Under the pieces are notes generated by a model that had not been told where the DNA came from, did no database searches, and saw only the letters and a program-made list of their open reading frames with translations. A stretch of DNA of 64,000 bases from positions 1-64,000 of the forward strand of contig NZ_VIWO01000013.1 of NCBI RefSeq assembly GCF_007829335.1, in the 5' to 3' direction. Of the stretch, positions 9,441-19,500 are shown piece by piece (the stretch's first letter is position 1; every line of letters begins with the position of its first letter). The translations under genes were made by a program, and so were the position numbers. The stretch is from Chitinophaga polysaccharea. GTDB lineage: Bacteria; Bacteroidota; Bacteroidia; Chitinophagales; Chitinophagaceae.

Positions 9441-9470
9441 AAAAAAAGGCCGTCCTGAAAAGAACGGCCT
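9441..9470 (-). terminator. rho-independent terminator of the GH2-GH95 transcript
   Basis: Stem of 10 bp with one G-T pair (9447-9456 with 9461-9470), tetraloop gaaa on the plus strand, followed on the minus strand by seven T (9441-9447). It sits 32 bp after the GH95 stop codon. Confidence 0.88.
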
Positions 9471-9501
9471 GTTACATCTGCTTCACGAGTTATAAAAAAA
9501 G

Positions 9502-11889
9502 TTATCTCCACTGTAGTTGATGATTAAAATGGTATTGCTTTCCTGCCATCATTTTGATAGTGACCGACTTACTGCCATAAACAAATTCGCAGTTGTCATT
9601 AGGGCCAGCATGTACCACTGCGCTTACCAATGTGCCATGAGCCCAGGTGATGTCGAGTTTATGGCCACCATGTATCCGTAATCCGGATAATGTTCCACCG
9701 GGGAAGCTATTGGGACAGGCTGGCAGCAACTCCACCTTTCCCGGTTGCGAAAACACGAGCATATCCGACAGCAGACGTTGTAAGCTCAGTGCTGCATCGA
9801 GGTTATAAATGGAATGCTCCGGGTTATGCGAGGTGATCAATCCATTGTATACATAATGTCTTTGTGCGAATCGTTGCAGATTGGTAGCCACTTTTGCCGT
9901 ATCATGCAGGCGTGCCGCCATCAGCGCAAGGTGGATTAATCCATGTGCAGACTCTGTGTCATTTTTAAAACGTTTCGCCAACGCTACCCTGGCAGCCTGT
10001 AGCAACCGGGGATCGTTGCTGCTTTGCAGGAACTCCGTTCCCGGAAATACCGGGTATAAGTGCGAGTTATGCCGGTGGGCATAGTTATCCGGGTAATCCG
10101 GTGGTGCCCATTCTGCCAGTGCGCCATCCGCATTGATGCGGTAAGGCACTATATGATCATGGTAGTACTGCCATTTGTCTGTTTGGGCTTTGTCCAGCTT
10201 GAACAATCGACCTAGTTTCAGCAGGTGGTCAAATACTTCACGTGCTACGGCAATATCGATAGTCGCGTCTTTCGACAGGGTAGTTTCGTTATTGCCCACA
10301 TTATTCTCGGGGGAAATACCGGGAGAGATGTGATAATAACCGTCTTTTTCTTTGGTAAGATAATCCTCGTAGAATTGCGCCATTTCCTCATATAACGGCA
10401 ACACCCGTTGACGGAGGAAGGTGGTATCACCGGTGAGCATGCCATGTTCATAGAAGGGCATGAGGTTCCAGCCGGCGCCGGAGGGCCAGTACATCCAGGG
10501 ATAACCGGCGCCAAAATGATTGAGGTAGCCTTTTTCCGGATCGCTGTAATGAGGAACGAGGAAGCCCCTGCAACCCAGGTAGCTTTTGGCATTCAGTCGC
10601 CAGGCGGGCAGCAGCCGTTCTACGTAACCAAAATACGATTCGGCGCATTCAGACAGGTCGCCGGTGGAGATAGCCGATATAGCCAGGTTGACATTGGAAT
10701 CGAAGACAAATCCTCCATTCCAGGCGGGCGTCCAGCCGCCGCCCCAGATGCCTTGCAGTGGTGGCGGATACTTTCCGGAAGAGGCCATCAGCAGGTAACG
10801 CCCCATAGCGTGCATTTGCTCCAGGAATAGCGGTGTAGGGCCTTGTTGATGCGCCTCCGCCAACATTTTTTCAATAGGCATGTTAGCCCATTGTGTGGCG
10901 CAGCCCAGGTCGAACTGTACTCTCCGGAACATAGCGGCATGCTGTACAGCATGCGGGCTAAAGAGCTCATCATAACTAAGGGGCAATGCGGTCAGTTCAT
11001 TTTGCACCGCTACGCGTTGCGTGGTGGCGCCATATTGTAAAGGAGTGATCCGCAGCACCACGAGTATTTCATTGGCATTGCTGACCTGTATACTATTACT
11101 GTCGGCCTGCATCTGGCCACCCTTGGTGGTAACGCGGGCCAGGCCTTCATAGCCACCGGAATCGCGGGCATATTGCGCATGATAAGCCAGCCATCCACCG
11201 GGACCGGCATGGGTACTGCTCTCACGGAATGCTTTGCTCACATCCACTCCATCTACCTCGCCATGGCGACCAGGCGTTTCATGTAGGGCAAGCGTAGTAA
11301 ACAGCCTCCTGCCGTTGATACCGCGGATGTGTACCACATTTACATTAGCGGTACGTGAAGAGAATATCTTATACTCCACTCCCCCACCGGCATCCTGCCA
11401 GGTACTACGCGCTTCGCCGGTTTCCATGTTGAGCGAACGTTTATAATGACTGATGCTACCCTGGTTATCGGTATGTATATCGAGATCAAATGCCGGATGT
11501 GGTGACACCGGCCATGCCTGTGGCGCTCCCATATTGCTCAGCTGTTTGCGGGCCTCATCAGTTGCCAGGGCTGCGGCAGCATCCAATTTACCGGCATCTA
11601 CCAATTGCCGGACAGCGGGGAGCATCCCTGCAATGTTGGCTACTGCTATCTTATTGCGGTCCCATGCGCGGAGCAACAATTCCTCGTGCACACAAATAAT
11701 GCGCTCCTTACCAGGTGTTCCCATCATCATCATACCATGATGGCCGTTACCGGTAACAAAGGCATCTTCCCATTTTGTGGCTGGTTGCGCCGACCAGGCC
11801 GTCCAGCGCTCATTTCCGGGTATATGTTTCGTTTGTGCAGCCACCGGTGTGGCAAATAATAACAGGAAGGGAACCAGCTTGATAATCAT
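9502..11889 (-). CDS. glycoside hydrolase family 95 alpha-L-fucosidase-like enzyme
   Basis: A 795-residue exported enzyme. After a signal peptide (1-19, ending VAAQ) comes the N-terminal beta-sandwich with the family start (WTAWSAQPATKWEDAFVTGNGHHG), then the (alpha/alpha)6 barrel. Residues that line up with the described GH95 catalytic set are present: Asn399 and Asn401 (in DSNVN), the general acid Glu528 (in SPEN), and Asp698 (in YNLDAA). GH95 enzymes invert and mostly remove alpha-1,2-linked L-fucose from galactose; some members act on alpha-L-galactose, which the sequence cannot exclude. It is the last gene of the second SusCD locus, 77 bp after the GH2 gene, and fits a periplasmic de-fucosylation step before the beta-galactosidase. 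Confidence 0.88.
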   Translation of the reverse strand: MIIKLVPFLLLFATPVAAQTKHIPGNERWTAWSAQPATKWEDAFVTGNGHHGMMMMGTPGKERIICVHEELLLRAWDRNKIAVANIAGMLPAVRQLVDAGKLDAAAALATDEARKQLSNMGAPQAWPVSPHPAFDLDIHTDNQGSISHYKRSLNMETGEARSTWQDAGGGVEYKIFSSRTANVNVVHIRGINGRRLFTTLALHETPGRHGEVDGVDVSKAFRESSTHAGPGGWLAYHAQYARDSGGYEGLARVTTKGGQMQADSNSIQVSNANEILVVLRITPLQYGATTQRVAVQNELTALPLSYDELFSPHAVQHAAMFRRVQFDLGCATQWANMPIEKMLAEAHQQGPTPLFLEQMHAMGRYLLMASSGKYPPPLQGIWGGGWTPAWNGGFVFDSNVNLAISAISTGDLSECAESYFGYVERLLPAWRLNAKSYLGCRGFLVPHYSDPEKGYLNHFGAGYPWMYWPSGAGWNLMPFYEHGMLTGDTTFLRQRVLPLYEEMAQFYEDYLTKEKDGYYHISPGISPENNVGNNETTLSKDATIDIAVAREVFDHLLKLGRLFKLDKAQTDKWQYYHDHIVPYRINADGALAEWAPPDYPDNYAHRHNSHLYPVFPGTEFLQSSNDPRLLQAARVALAKRFKNDTESAHGLIHLALMAARLHDTAKVATNLQRFAQRHYVYNGLITSHNPEHSIYNLDAALSLQRLLSDMLVFSQPGKVELLPACPNSFPGGTLSGLRIHGGHKLDITWAHGTLVSAVVHAGPNDNCEFVYGSKSVTIKMMAGKQYHFNHQLQWR

Positions 11890-11966
11890 CTTCCAAATGT
11901 ATCATTTAGCAGGAGGCTTGTTACTCCGCTGCAAAAATAACAGTGATAATGATCAAAATTGCACAG

Positions 11967-14885
11967 CTATTTCTTCTCTCCATACAATGCTATCTCCCGG
12001 ATCGCCACTTTGCTACTCTCTGGTTGAATTCCCGTTACCTGGAAACGTACATACCGCACACCCGGCTGATCAAATGTTACCGGCTTGTAGTCCTGCCCCG
12101 AGGCACGTATGGCATTTTTTACCGTAATCCAATGCTCTCCATCTGTTGACACTGTAATACTGTAAATGTACCAGTCGCTGTCTTTTCCCCATACTATCCG
12201 GCTGCCGGTGAGCTGATAATTTTCTTGCAGGTCGATAGTTATGTTTAAAGGAAACGCCGTAGTTCCTGCCGTCCAGCCAGTGGTGGTATTATTATCGGTA
12301 ATAAGCGGTATTCTCTCCTGATTTGTGACAGGCGTTACGCTAACCGGCTTACCAGTAAGCGTAATGGGATGAAGCGCTTCGCTGGCAGCTGTGGTTTCTT
12401 TAGCCGCCGCTACTACTATCTTATTTTCATCTGCCCAATGTGGATGTTTACCGTCCGTTACAAACGCTGTATTGGTGGCAACCGTGTTAATTACTTTCTC
12501 CACCGACAAGCCCTCTTTTGTTTCCGCATGTATCACGATTTTACCTGGTTGGCAGCTATGGCGAATAATGCCATAGGCAATCCCACCTTCCGTTTGTTGT
12601 GGAGAGATACCTGTGGCGGGGATATTTCCTCCAATGAGACTCCCTGCCCCGCTTACGCTGATATGCACCTGGTAAGATTGCCCGGCTGTTTGATTTGCTA
12701 CCACAGTGCCATTCTTATCGCACACCTTTACATAAAACGGGGTCATCTCCCATCCATTTGCGGGGAATGTTGTCAGCCCTTCGGGGATTATTATTTCCAG
12801 GTGATGGGGAGCTAATGGCGTTTGTACCGTGTGTGTGCAAACAGGCGCATCTTTCATCATGCCTACTGCTTTCAGGGTACCGGCTTCATATTTACCGGTA
12901 TGAAACAGGAAATAGGGGCTGCCGCCTTTAGCAGCCACAAAAGGAGCAGTAGCGGCATTTTCGCGGCGTGTCATTTCGCCCAGGAAGGTATTGTTGCGAT
13001 ATAGCTTTACAGCATCGCAATTGGAAAACACCAAGATATTGCTGTCTTCCGAAGGCTGGTTGTTATAACTGGCAATATACGCCATAGGGCCGTACACTGG
13101 GTTATGCGCATCTTGCATGGCTTTCAGCTGATAGTAACCAAACTTCTCATAACGGTCCAGGTCCACTACCCCACTAAAGGCAGTAACGGCATCGGAGCCC
13201 CTGGTATAGTCATTATAACTCCACACGAAATAACCACCAATCCTGGGATTGGCATCCAGTTTTCCATGATCCCAGTAACCACCGGCTGCTTCGGATGTTT
13301 CACCATTGAGTGCATTTTGCCGGAGGATACATTGGTTAATCATTCCTTTTTCTGTATAGATCCGGGAGGCGCGCAGGCTATTCTCTCCTGCGGCATCCGC
13401 CATCCAGGAGTCGCCCCACTCGCGTGTCAGGAAGGGTTGCGATGGCATAGGATCGGTGCCATCTTCGTTGACTACTTTATAGGAAACGTTGTAATAATTC
13501 TTACTCCGGCTATTGTAGTCGTCGGCCAGGAATAGCTGGTCTTCCGGCATGTCGGCGTGAGCTGCGGCTACCGCCTTTTCCATCCAGGAAGCCGGTGTGG
13601 GCGATTCATTTAATGATGTTTCCCATAAGAAGACTGCCGGGTGGTTTCTATCGCGGCGGATCATTTCACGTATATCCGTCAACGTATGATTGATAAAAGT
13701 GGTATCCTTGCTGAAGAATTGCCAGCCAGGTTCGCATTCAATCACCAGCAGCCCCAGCGAGTCGCATGCATCCAGGAAGGCGGGCGACTGCGGATAATGG
13801 GCGGCCCGCACCGCATTAAAACCACCTTTCTTTAGTTGTAGCGCATCCAGGTATTGCATACGGTCAGAAGCAGCATCGCCGACATACTGGTAAGCCTGGT
13901 GCCTGTTGGCGCCCCGCAGGAATAGTTTGGTCCCATTCAGATAAAATCCATCTGCCTGGAAGGCTAATTTTCGTATGCCCGTATAAGTGAGTATACTGTC
14001 TACTACTTTACCATTTCTGTATACCAGTGATACCAGCCGGTAGAGATAAGGATGGCCGGGATGCCACAGCTGGGGATGCGCCACCGTCAGTTGTTGCTGA
14101 AAATTTTTATCGTGCTGTGTTTCCACTTTCGCGCGACTGGTAGCTGTGGCGACGGTCTCTCCATTTTTATCCAGGAGCCTGGAAACCAGGGTGGTATTAG
14201 CACTTGTGAGATGATTGTTTACCACATGGGTGTTAACTTCCACCACTGCAGCGGCTTCGCTCACGGCAGGATATTTAATAAATACCCCTCCACCGGCTAC
14301 CTGGTTGGCTTCCAGCGGGTGAGAAATAAATAAGGGATCGGTTACCAGCAAGGATACATTCCGGTAAATACCACCAAAATAATTAAAATCGAGGTGCTCC
14401 TGCGGCTTACCAGGCGTGGTGTGGGGATCATCAGTATTCGTTACCCTTACGGCCAATACATTGTCTTTATCAAAAAAAATATGATCAGAAAGATCAGCCA
14501 CAAAACCTATATATCCGCCGGTATGGGTTTTAATTTTTTTTCCGTTGAGATAGATGTCGCAGTTCATTTGCACACCGTCAAAACACAGGGTTATTCGTTT
14601 ATTGCGGTAAGCAGCCGGTACCCGGAAATACTTACGGTACCAGCCTATACCCTGGTATACCTGGTTGCCGCCATTGTGTTTCTTTTCTATGCGCATCACG
14701 TGAGGAATGCTGATGGCAGCCCAACTGTTATCCTTAAACGAAATATTTTCTGCCCCGGTAGTGTCGCCACGATGAAAAGCCCAGTTGGTATTAAAATTAA
14801 GTACAGTCCTGTTTTGTGCGGTAACAGGTAAAAGGGCAAACAGGCAGATAACAGTGAATAATAATTTAGCTTTCAAACGATACAT
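11967..14885 (-). CDS. glycoside hydrolase family 2, beta-galactosidase-like, with C-terminal F5/8C module
   Basis: A 972-residue exported enzyme (signal peptide 1-23, ending VTAQ). Domains: GH2 sugar-binding jelly roll (about 28-185), Ig-like linker (about 205-300), TIM barrel (about 305-610) with acid/base Glu427 in SLNES and nucleophile Glu489 in TREWGD, a DUF4982-like region and Ig-like domain (about 630-780), and a discoidin/F5-8C carbohydrate-binding module at the C-terminus (about 840-970, with DLQENYQLTGSRI). GH2 covers beta-galactosidase, beta-glucuronidase and beta-mannosidase; the architecture with DUF4982 favours beta-galactosidase. It sits between susD and the GH95 gene on the same strand, downstream of a terminator at 14901-14937. 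Confidence 0.88.
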   Translation of the reverse strand: MYRLKAKLLFTVICLFALLPVTAQNRTVLNFNTNWAFHRGDTTGAENISFKDNSWAAISIPHVMRIEKKHNGGNQVYQGIGWYRKYFRVPAAYRNKRITLCFDGVQMNCDIYLNGKKIKTHTGGYIGFVADLSDHIFFDKDNVLAVRVTNTDDPHTTPGKPQEHLDFNYFGGIYRNVSLLVTDPLFISHPLEANQVAGGGVFIKYPAVSEAAAVVEVNTHVVNNHLTSANTTLVSRLLDKNGETVATATSRAKVETQHDKNFQQQLTVAHPQLWHPGHPYLYRLVSLVYRNGKVVDSILTYTGIRKLAFQADGFYLNGTKLFLRGANRHQAYQYVGDAASDRMQYLDALQLKKGGFNAVRAAHYPQSPAFLDACDSLGLLVIECEPGWQFFSKDTTFINHTLTDIREMIRRDRNHPAVFLWETSLNESPTPASWMEKAVAAAHADMPEDQLFLADDYNSRSKNYYNVSYKVVNEDGTDPMPSQPFLTREWGDSWMADAAGENSLRASRIYTEKGMINQCILRQNALNGETSEAAGGYWDHGKLDANPRIGGYFVWSYNDYTRGSDAVTAFSGVVDLDRYEKFGYYQLKAMQDAHNPVYGPMAYIASYNNQPSEDSNILVFSNCDAVKLYRNNTFLGEMTRRENAATAPFVAAKGGSPYFLFHTGKYEAGTLKAVGMMKDAPVCTHTVQTPLAPHHLEIIIPEGLTTFPANGWEMTPFYVKVCDKNGTVVANQTAGQSYQVHISVSGAGSLIGGNIPATGISPQQTEGGIAYGIIRHSCQPGKIVIHAETKEGLSVEKVINTVATNTAFVTDGKHPHWADENKIVVAAAKETTAASEALHPITLTGKPVSVTPVTNQERIPLITDNNTTTGWTAGTTAFPLNITIDLQENYQLTGSRIVWGKDSDWYIYSITVSTDGEHWITVKNAIRASGQDYKPVTFDQPGVRYVRFQVTGIQPESSKVAIREIALYGEKK

Positions 14886-14900
14886 ATGTTATCTTTTAAG

Positions 14901-14937
14901 AAAAAAAATCCCGCGTATTTTGCAATTCGCGGGATTT
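14901..14937 (-). terminator. rho-independent terminator between susD and the GH2 gene
   Basis: Perfect 10-bp stem (14906-14915 with 14928-14937), 12-nt loop, and an eight-T run on the minus strand (14901-14908, partly inside the stem base). It lies 25 bp after the susD stop and 16 bp before the GH2 start codon region, so it separates or attenuates enzyme expression relative to the transporter genes. Confidence 0.85.
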
Positions 14938-14961
14938 GAATATATATAAAAGTCGGCTAAC

Positions 14962-16539
14962 TTAATAACCTGCGTTTTGAGACAGTGCCTTGTTCAGGTC
15001 TCTCTCTTTCTGCGGCACCGGCCAAAGATAATCTCTGCCCGCATTAAAGGTTCTTGTTTCTACCTTTACATGATCGCCTGTGAGTGTAAGCTTACCGGTG
15101 GCAGCATCTACCGTTCCTAACCTGGAACCGTATACTACGCCCGCTCTAACGGTAGGACCAATTTCCCAGCGTTGTACATCATACCAGCGGAGGCCTTCCA
15201 ATGCCAGTTCCACTCTGCGCTCGCGTCTTACGAGGGTACGCAGTTTATCCTGTGAATTGTACACCGCTCTGTCTACCACCGGCATACCGGCACGTTTCCG
15301 GATAGCGTCCAATGCATCGTATACTGTGTTGTCGATTACACCAGATTCTATTTGTGCTTCTGCGTAGGTTAGCAATACTTCTGCATAGCGGATCACGATC
15401 ATATTCAAACCCGTGTTCCACATATCCGGAAAATCGGACAGGTGAGAAGTGAATTTCTTCTCTATATAAGCAGTTGGAGAATTGTTATTACCGTTGTAAT
15501 AATCATCCTTGCCGGCCTCAATGGAGTTATAGTATTTACCTTCATACAACTGTCCAGGATATACCACCGTAGCTGATAAGCGGGGGTCCCTATTATTATA
15601 GGGATTATTCTCATCATAGCCGGAAGCCGGATCATCGATGGTTTTGCCGTTTTTCATTTCGTAGGCATCCACCAATGACTGTGTGGGGCTCAGGGAAGCC
15701 CAGCCACCGAAGCCGGAGGAAGGCATGATACCAATATCGCCATTAGGCAGGTCATTGGCCTTATATTGTACGTCCAGGATTACTTCGCTGTTGTTTTCGT
15801 TCGCAATGCGGAACAGGTCCTGATATTTGGGATAGAGGGTATATCCTAATCCCATTACTTTTTTACAATCGGCGATACAGTCTGCATATTTCTTATCATA
15901 CAATTCCACCCTGGCTTTCAGGGAAAGAGCAGCGCCCTGTGTAATGCGTCCTACATCGGTACCGCTATAGCTAACCTCAAGGTCGGGTGCAATAGCAGCC
16001 AGTTCATCAAGCACATACTTACGCACTTCGGCTCTGGGTGTTCTTGTAACGACTGCCGCTTCCTGCGTACTTAAGGTTTTTAGTACCAATGGGACATCTC
16101 CGTAAAGCTGTGACATCGTGAAATACTGGTAGGCCCTTAAGAAACGAGCTTCTGCTTTGTATCTTGTTTTTAATTTAGTGTCCATCGACACGCGGTCTAC
16201 GTTTTCCATGAACCAGTTGCATTTCTGGATTGTTTTATAATCCCACCTGTTCTGTACATTTGGGTCTGCCGCAGAAGCTGTACCATTACCGAGGTGCTGG
16301 TAATTATCCCAATACCATTGGCTGTAACTATTATCGCTCACAGCATCCATATAAAGAAGATTGTAATCGCCTTCCCAACCATTATAACAGCCATTTAAAG
16401 CAGCAGCAACACCAGCGGGAGATGACCAGAGATTATCATTGTTATATGCATCTGTAGGTTGTTTACTGAGATAATCTTTCTGGCACGCCGTTTCCAGTAA
16501 AGAAGCAAAGAGAAATATATATAGTATGTTCCTTTTCAT
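14962..16539 (-). CDS. RagB/SusD family nutrient-uptake outer-membrane lipoprotein
   Basis: A 525-residue SusD homologue. Signal peptide with lipobox Cys at residue 19 (LLETAC), SusD N-terminal helices including the FLRAYQYFTMSQLYGDVPLV stretch, and the typical C-terminus with RDYLWPVPQKERDLN and NAGY. It follows susC by 18 bp and should form the surface lid of that channel. Linked GH2 and GH95 genes suggest that the ligand is a fucosylated galactoside, for example a xyloglucan side-chain oligosaccharide or a glycoprotein glycan; this is inference from the enzymes only. Confidence 0.94.
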   Translation of the reverse strand: MKRNILYIFLFASLLETACQKDYLSKQPTDAYNNDNLWSSPAGVAAALNGCYNGWEGDYNLLYMDAVSDNSYSQWYWDNYQHLGNGTASAADPNVQNRWDYKTIQKCNWFMENVDRVSMDTKLKTRYKAEARFLRAYQYFTMSQLYGDVPLVLKTLSTQEAAVVTRTPRAEVRKYVLDELAAIAPDLEVSYSGTDVGRITQGAALSLKARVELYDKKYADCIADCKKVMGLGYTLYPKYQDLFRIANENNSEVILDVQYKANDLPNGDIGIMPSSGFGGWASLSPTQSLVDAYEMKNGKTIDDPASGYDENNPYNNRDPRLSATVVYPGQLYEGKYYNSIEAGKDDYYNGNNNSPTAYIEKKFTSHLSDFPDMWNTGLNMIVIRYAEVLLTYAEAQIESGVIDNTVYDALDAIRKRAGMPVVDRAVYNSQDKLRTLVRRERRVELALEGLRWYDVQRWEIGPTVRAGVVYGSRLGTVDAATGKLTLTGDHVKVETRTFNAGRDYLWPVPQKERDLNKALSQNAGY

Positions 16540-16557
16540 GATCGTTATGCTTATTGG

Positions 16558-19500
16558 TTAAAAACTAACATTGACACCCAGTGTATTCACCTTTACCTGA
16601 GGGTAGTAGTAAATACTGCTAGTATTAGGTGCCTCCGGATCTATCCATTTGTAGAGGTGATCAAATGTCAGGATATTCTGGCCGCTGTAGTAGAAACGTA
16701 CCTTAGTAAGGCCAATTCTTTTCAGCAGATTTTCAGGGAGTGTATATCCTATCTGCAGATTTTTCAGACGCAGGTATGATCCATCTTTCACCCAAAAAGA
16801 AGAAGGGGTACCATTAGGATCATTCTGTGTATAGCTGCTCCAGATACGGGGCAAAGCGGCGCCGGTATTTTCAGGCGTCCAGGTATCCAGGAGCGCGGTG
16901 GTAGGTCTTCCAACTGAGCTACCAACCTGGCCGAGTTTACCGCCGTCGATGTATGTTTTCACACCGGCAGCACCTTGCAGGAAGATGCTTGCATCAAAGT
17001 TCTTCCAGGAACCACTCAGGTTAAGACCAAAAGTTACTTTAGGGAAATAGTTACCCAGGTACTGCCGGTCGGCACTAGTGATTTTACCGTCACCATCTAT
17101 GTCTTTATACCTGATATCACCTGGAGCGGTGTTGGAGGACTGTTTAGGAGCTTTGGCGATTTCGTCTGCAGACTGGAAGATACCTTCTGCGATGTAGCCA
17201 TACAATGCATTAATAGGAAGACCCTCCTGTTGCACTGTATATCCATCAATGATGGGGCCTGTTCCGTGAAGGTCTGTTATTTTGGTATTGATGATAGCGG
17301 TATTGAAATTAGCGCTATAAGAGAAGTCGCCTTTTCTGTCGCTATATCCGAGGGAAAACTCCCATCCTTTATTCAGCACGGCCCCCGCGTTCTGTACAGG
17401 AGCATTTAATCCATAAGTAGCTGCGGCAGGTACCGTCAGAAGAATATTAGTTGTTTTCTTATTAAAATAGTCTGCCGTGAAGTTAAGCTTGTTATCAAGG
17501 AATGTTGCATCCACGCCTACACCGCTTTCAGTGGTAGTTTCCCACTGCAGATTAGGATTGGCTCCATTTACCGGCGCAAAACCAGTGGCAATGGTAGCAT
17601 TCGTACCACCAAATATATAGTTCTGACCAGCACTAACAGTGGGGATATATGGGTAGTAAGGGAAGGTAGGATACTTGGCGGCGTCGTATGTTTTCACATA
17701 TTGGTTACCCAGTTGCCCCCAGGAAGCCCTTAACTTAAGGTTGGAAACATATTCTTTTATATTAGCAAAAAAGTTTTCCCGGTCGATGTTCCAACCCGCA
17801 GAGAAGGAAGGATACAAGCCCCACCTGTTATCCGGACCAAAGCGGCTGGTACCGTCGTAACGAAGGTTGGCTTCAAACAGGTATTTACCATCATAGTCGT
17901 AGTTCAGTCTCCCGAAATAAGACTGTAAGCCCAGCTCATAGGTATACCCGCTGGTAGTCTGGCCATCGGTATAACCAAGGTTTACATCTGTCAGAAGATT
18001 GTTAAGGAATCCCTTGCGATAACCATCATCAAAAGTCCCTTTTGTATGTTCCTGTGAATAACCACCCAGGATCTTGAAATTGTGTTTGGCAAACGATCTG
18101 CTATACTCCAATAAAGCCTGTTGTGTCAGGGTGTTGGTCAGATAATTTTCATCTCTTACAGAAGAAGGACCCTGGTAGAAGGAGCTGTCACCGTTAGCCG
18201 TATAGTACTGCTGATCGGCGATAAACTTCTTATTACGGTTCATCTTCATGATGTAGGCGATAGAGGGCTTGAAATGCAGTCCTTTTATGATTTCCCAGTC
18301 AGCGCCTACGTTGCTGATCAGGTCGTAGTACGCATATTGGTTCAGGCTGGCGCCTTCGAGCCATGCCATGGGGTTACCGTCGCCGATAGCGCCGTAGTAA
18401 CCATTTGCATATTTATAAGGTACGGTAGAAGAGATACGGTTGATCTGGCGTACCAGCTGTGTAAAGTCGCCGGTATAAGGGTTGCTGGGTTCCTTTTTGC
18501 CGGTAGAGGTAAAGCCCACATTCGCATTTACGTGTATGTTGCTCCTTACTTCAGAAGTGAGGTTCAGGCGGGCAGTATAGCGGGTAGCATTTGTTTTCTT
18601 TACGAGGCCATTTTCATCGAATAAGCCCAGCGACAAATTGTACTGTGTTTTTTCTGACCCACCTGATAAGCCCAGGTAATGGTTTTGCTGAATACCACTT
18701 CCTTTATAAAACATACCGAGCCAGTCTGTATTAGGATAATTAAACGGATCGGAGCCATCTTTAAACTTCTGAATTTCTGCTGGCGTATAACGGGCGGTTT
18801 TCCCTTCGTTGATCCTCGCCTGGTTAAACAGGGTAGCTGCCTGCCAGGAGGGCAGGAAGTCAGGGAGACCGGTAGCTTTCTGCTTTCCTACATAAGCATT
18901 GTAAGTTACCTGTGTAACGCCTTTTTTACCCTGCTTGGTAGTTACCAGGATAACGCCGTTGGCTGCACGGGAACCGTAGATAGCAGCAGAAGCAGCGTCT
19001 TTTAACACCGACATGGAGGCGATATCGTCCGGGTTGATGTTGTTCAGGTTGGCGAGGGTAGTGATCACCCCGTCTACTACCACAATAGGATCAGCATTAT
19101 TCAGTGTACCGATACCCCGGATGCGGATGGTTCCTGCATCGGAGCCTGGCTGGCCGCTGGCAGCAGCAGTAACAGTTACACCGGGCATGGTTCCCTGGAG
19201 CGCATTACCTAAGCTGGTAACAGGCCGGTTGGTCAATTCTTTGGTGCCGATGCTGGCAACGGCGCCGGTGAGATTGGCTTTCTTCTGAACGCCATAACCT
19301 ACTACCACCAATTGTTTCAGGGAACTAACATCTGGTTTCAGCCTGATATTCACCTGTGTTTGGCCGGCGGCTACTTTCACTTCCTGGCTTTCGTAACCAA
19401 TGCTGGTCACCAGGAGGGTCACATTTTCACCGGTGCTGGCAATATGGAATACGCCACCGGGGTCAGTGATAGCCCCTTTCTGGGTGCCTTTTATTACTAT

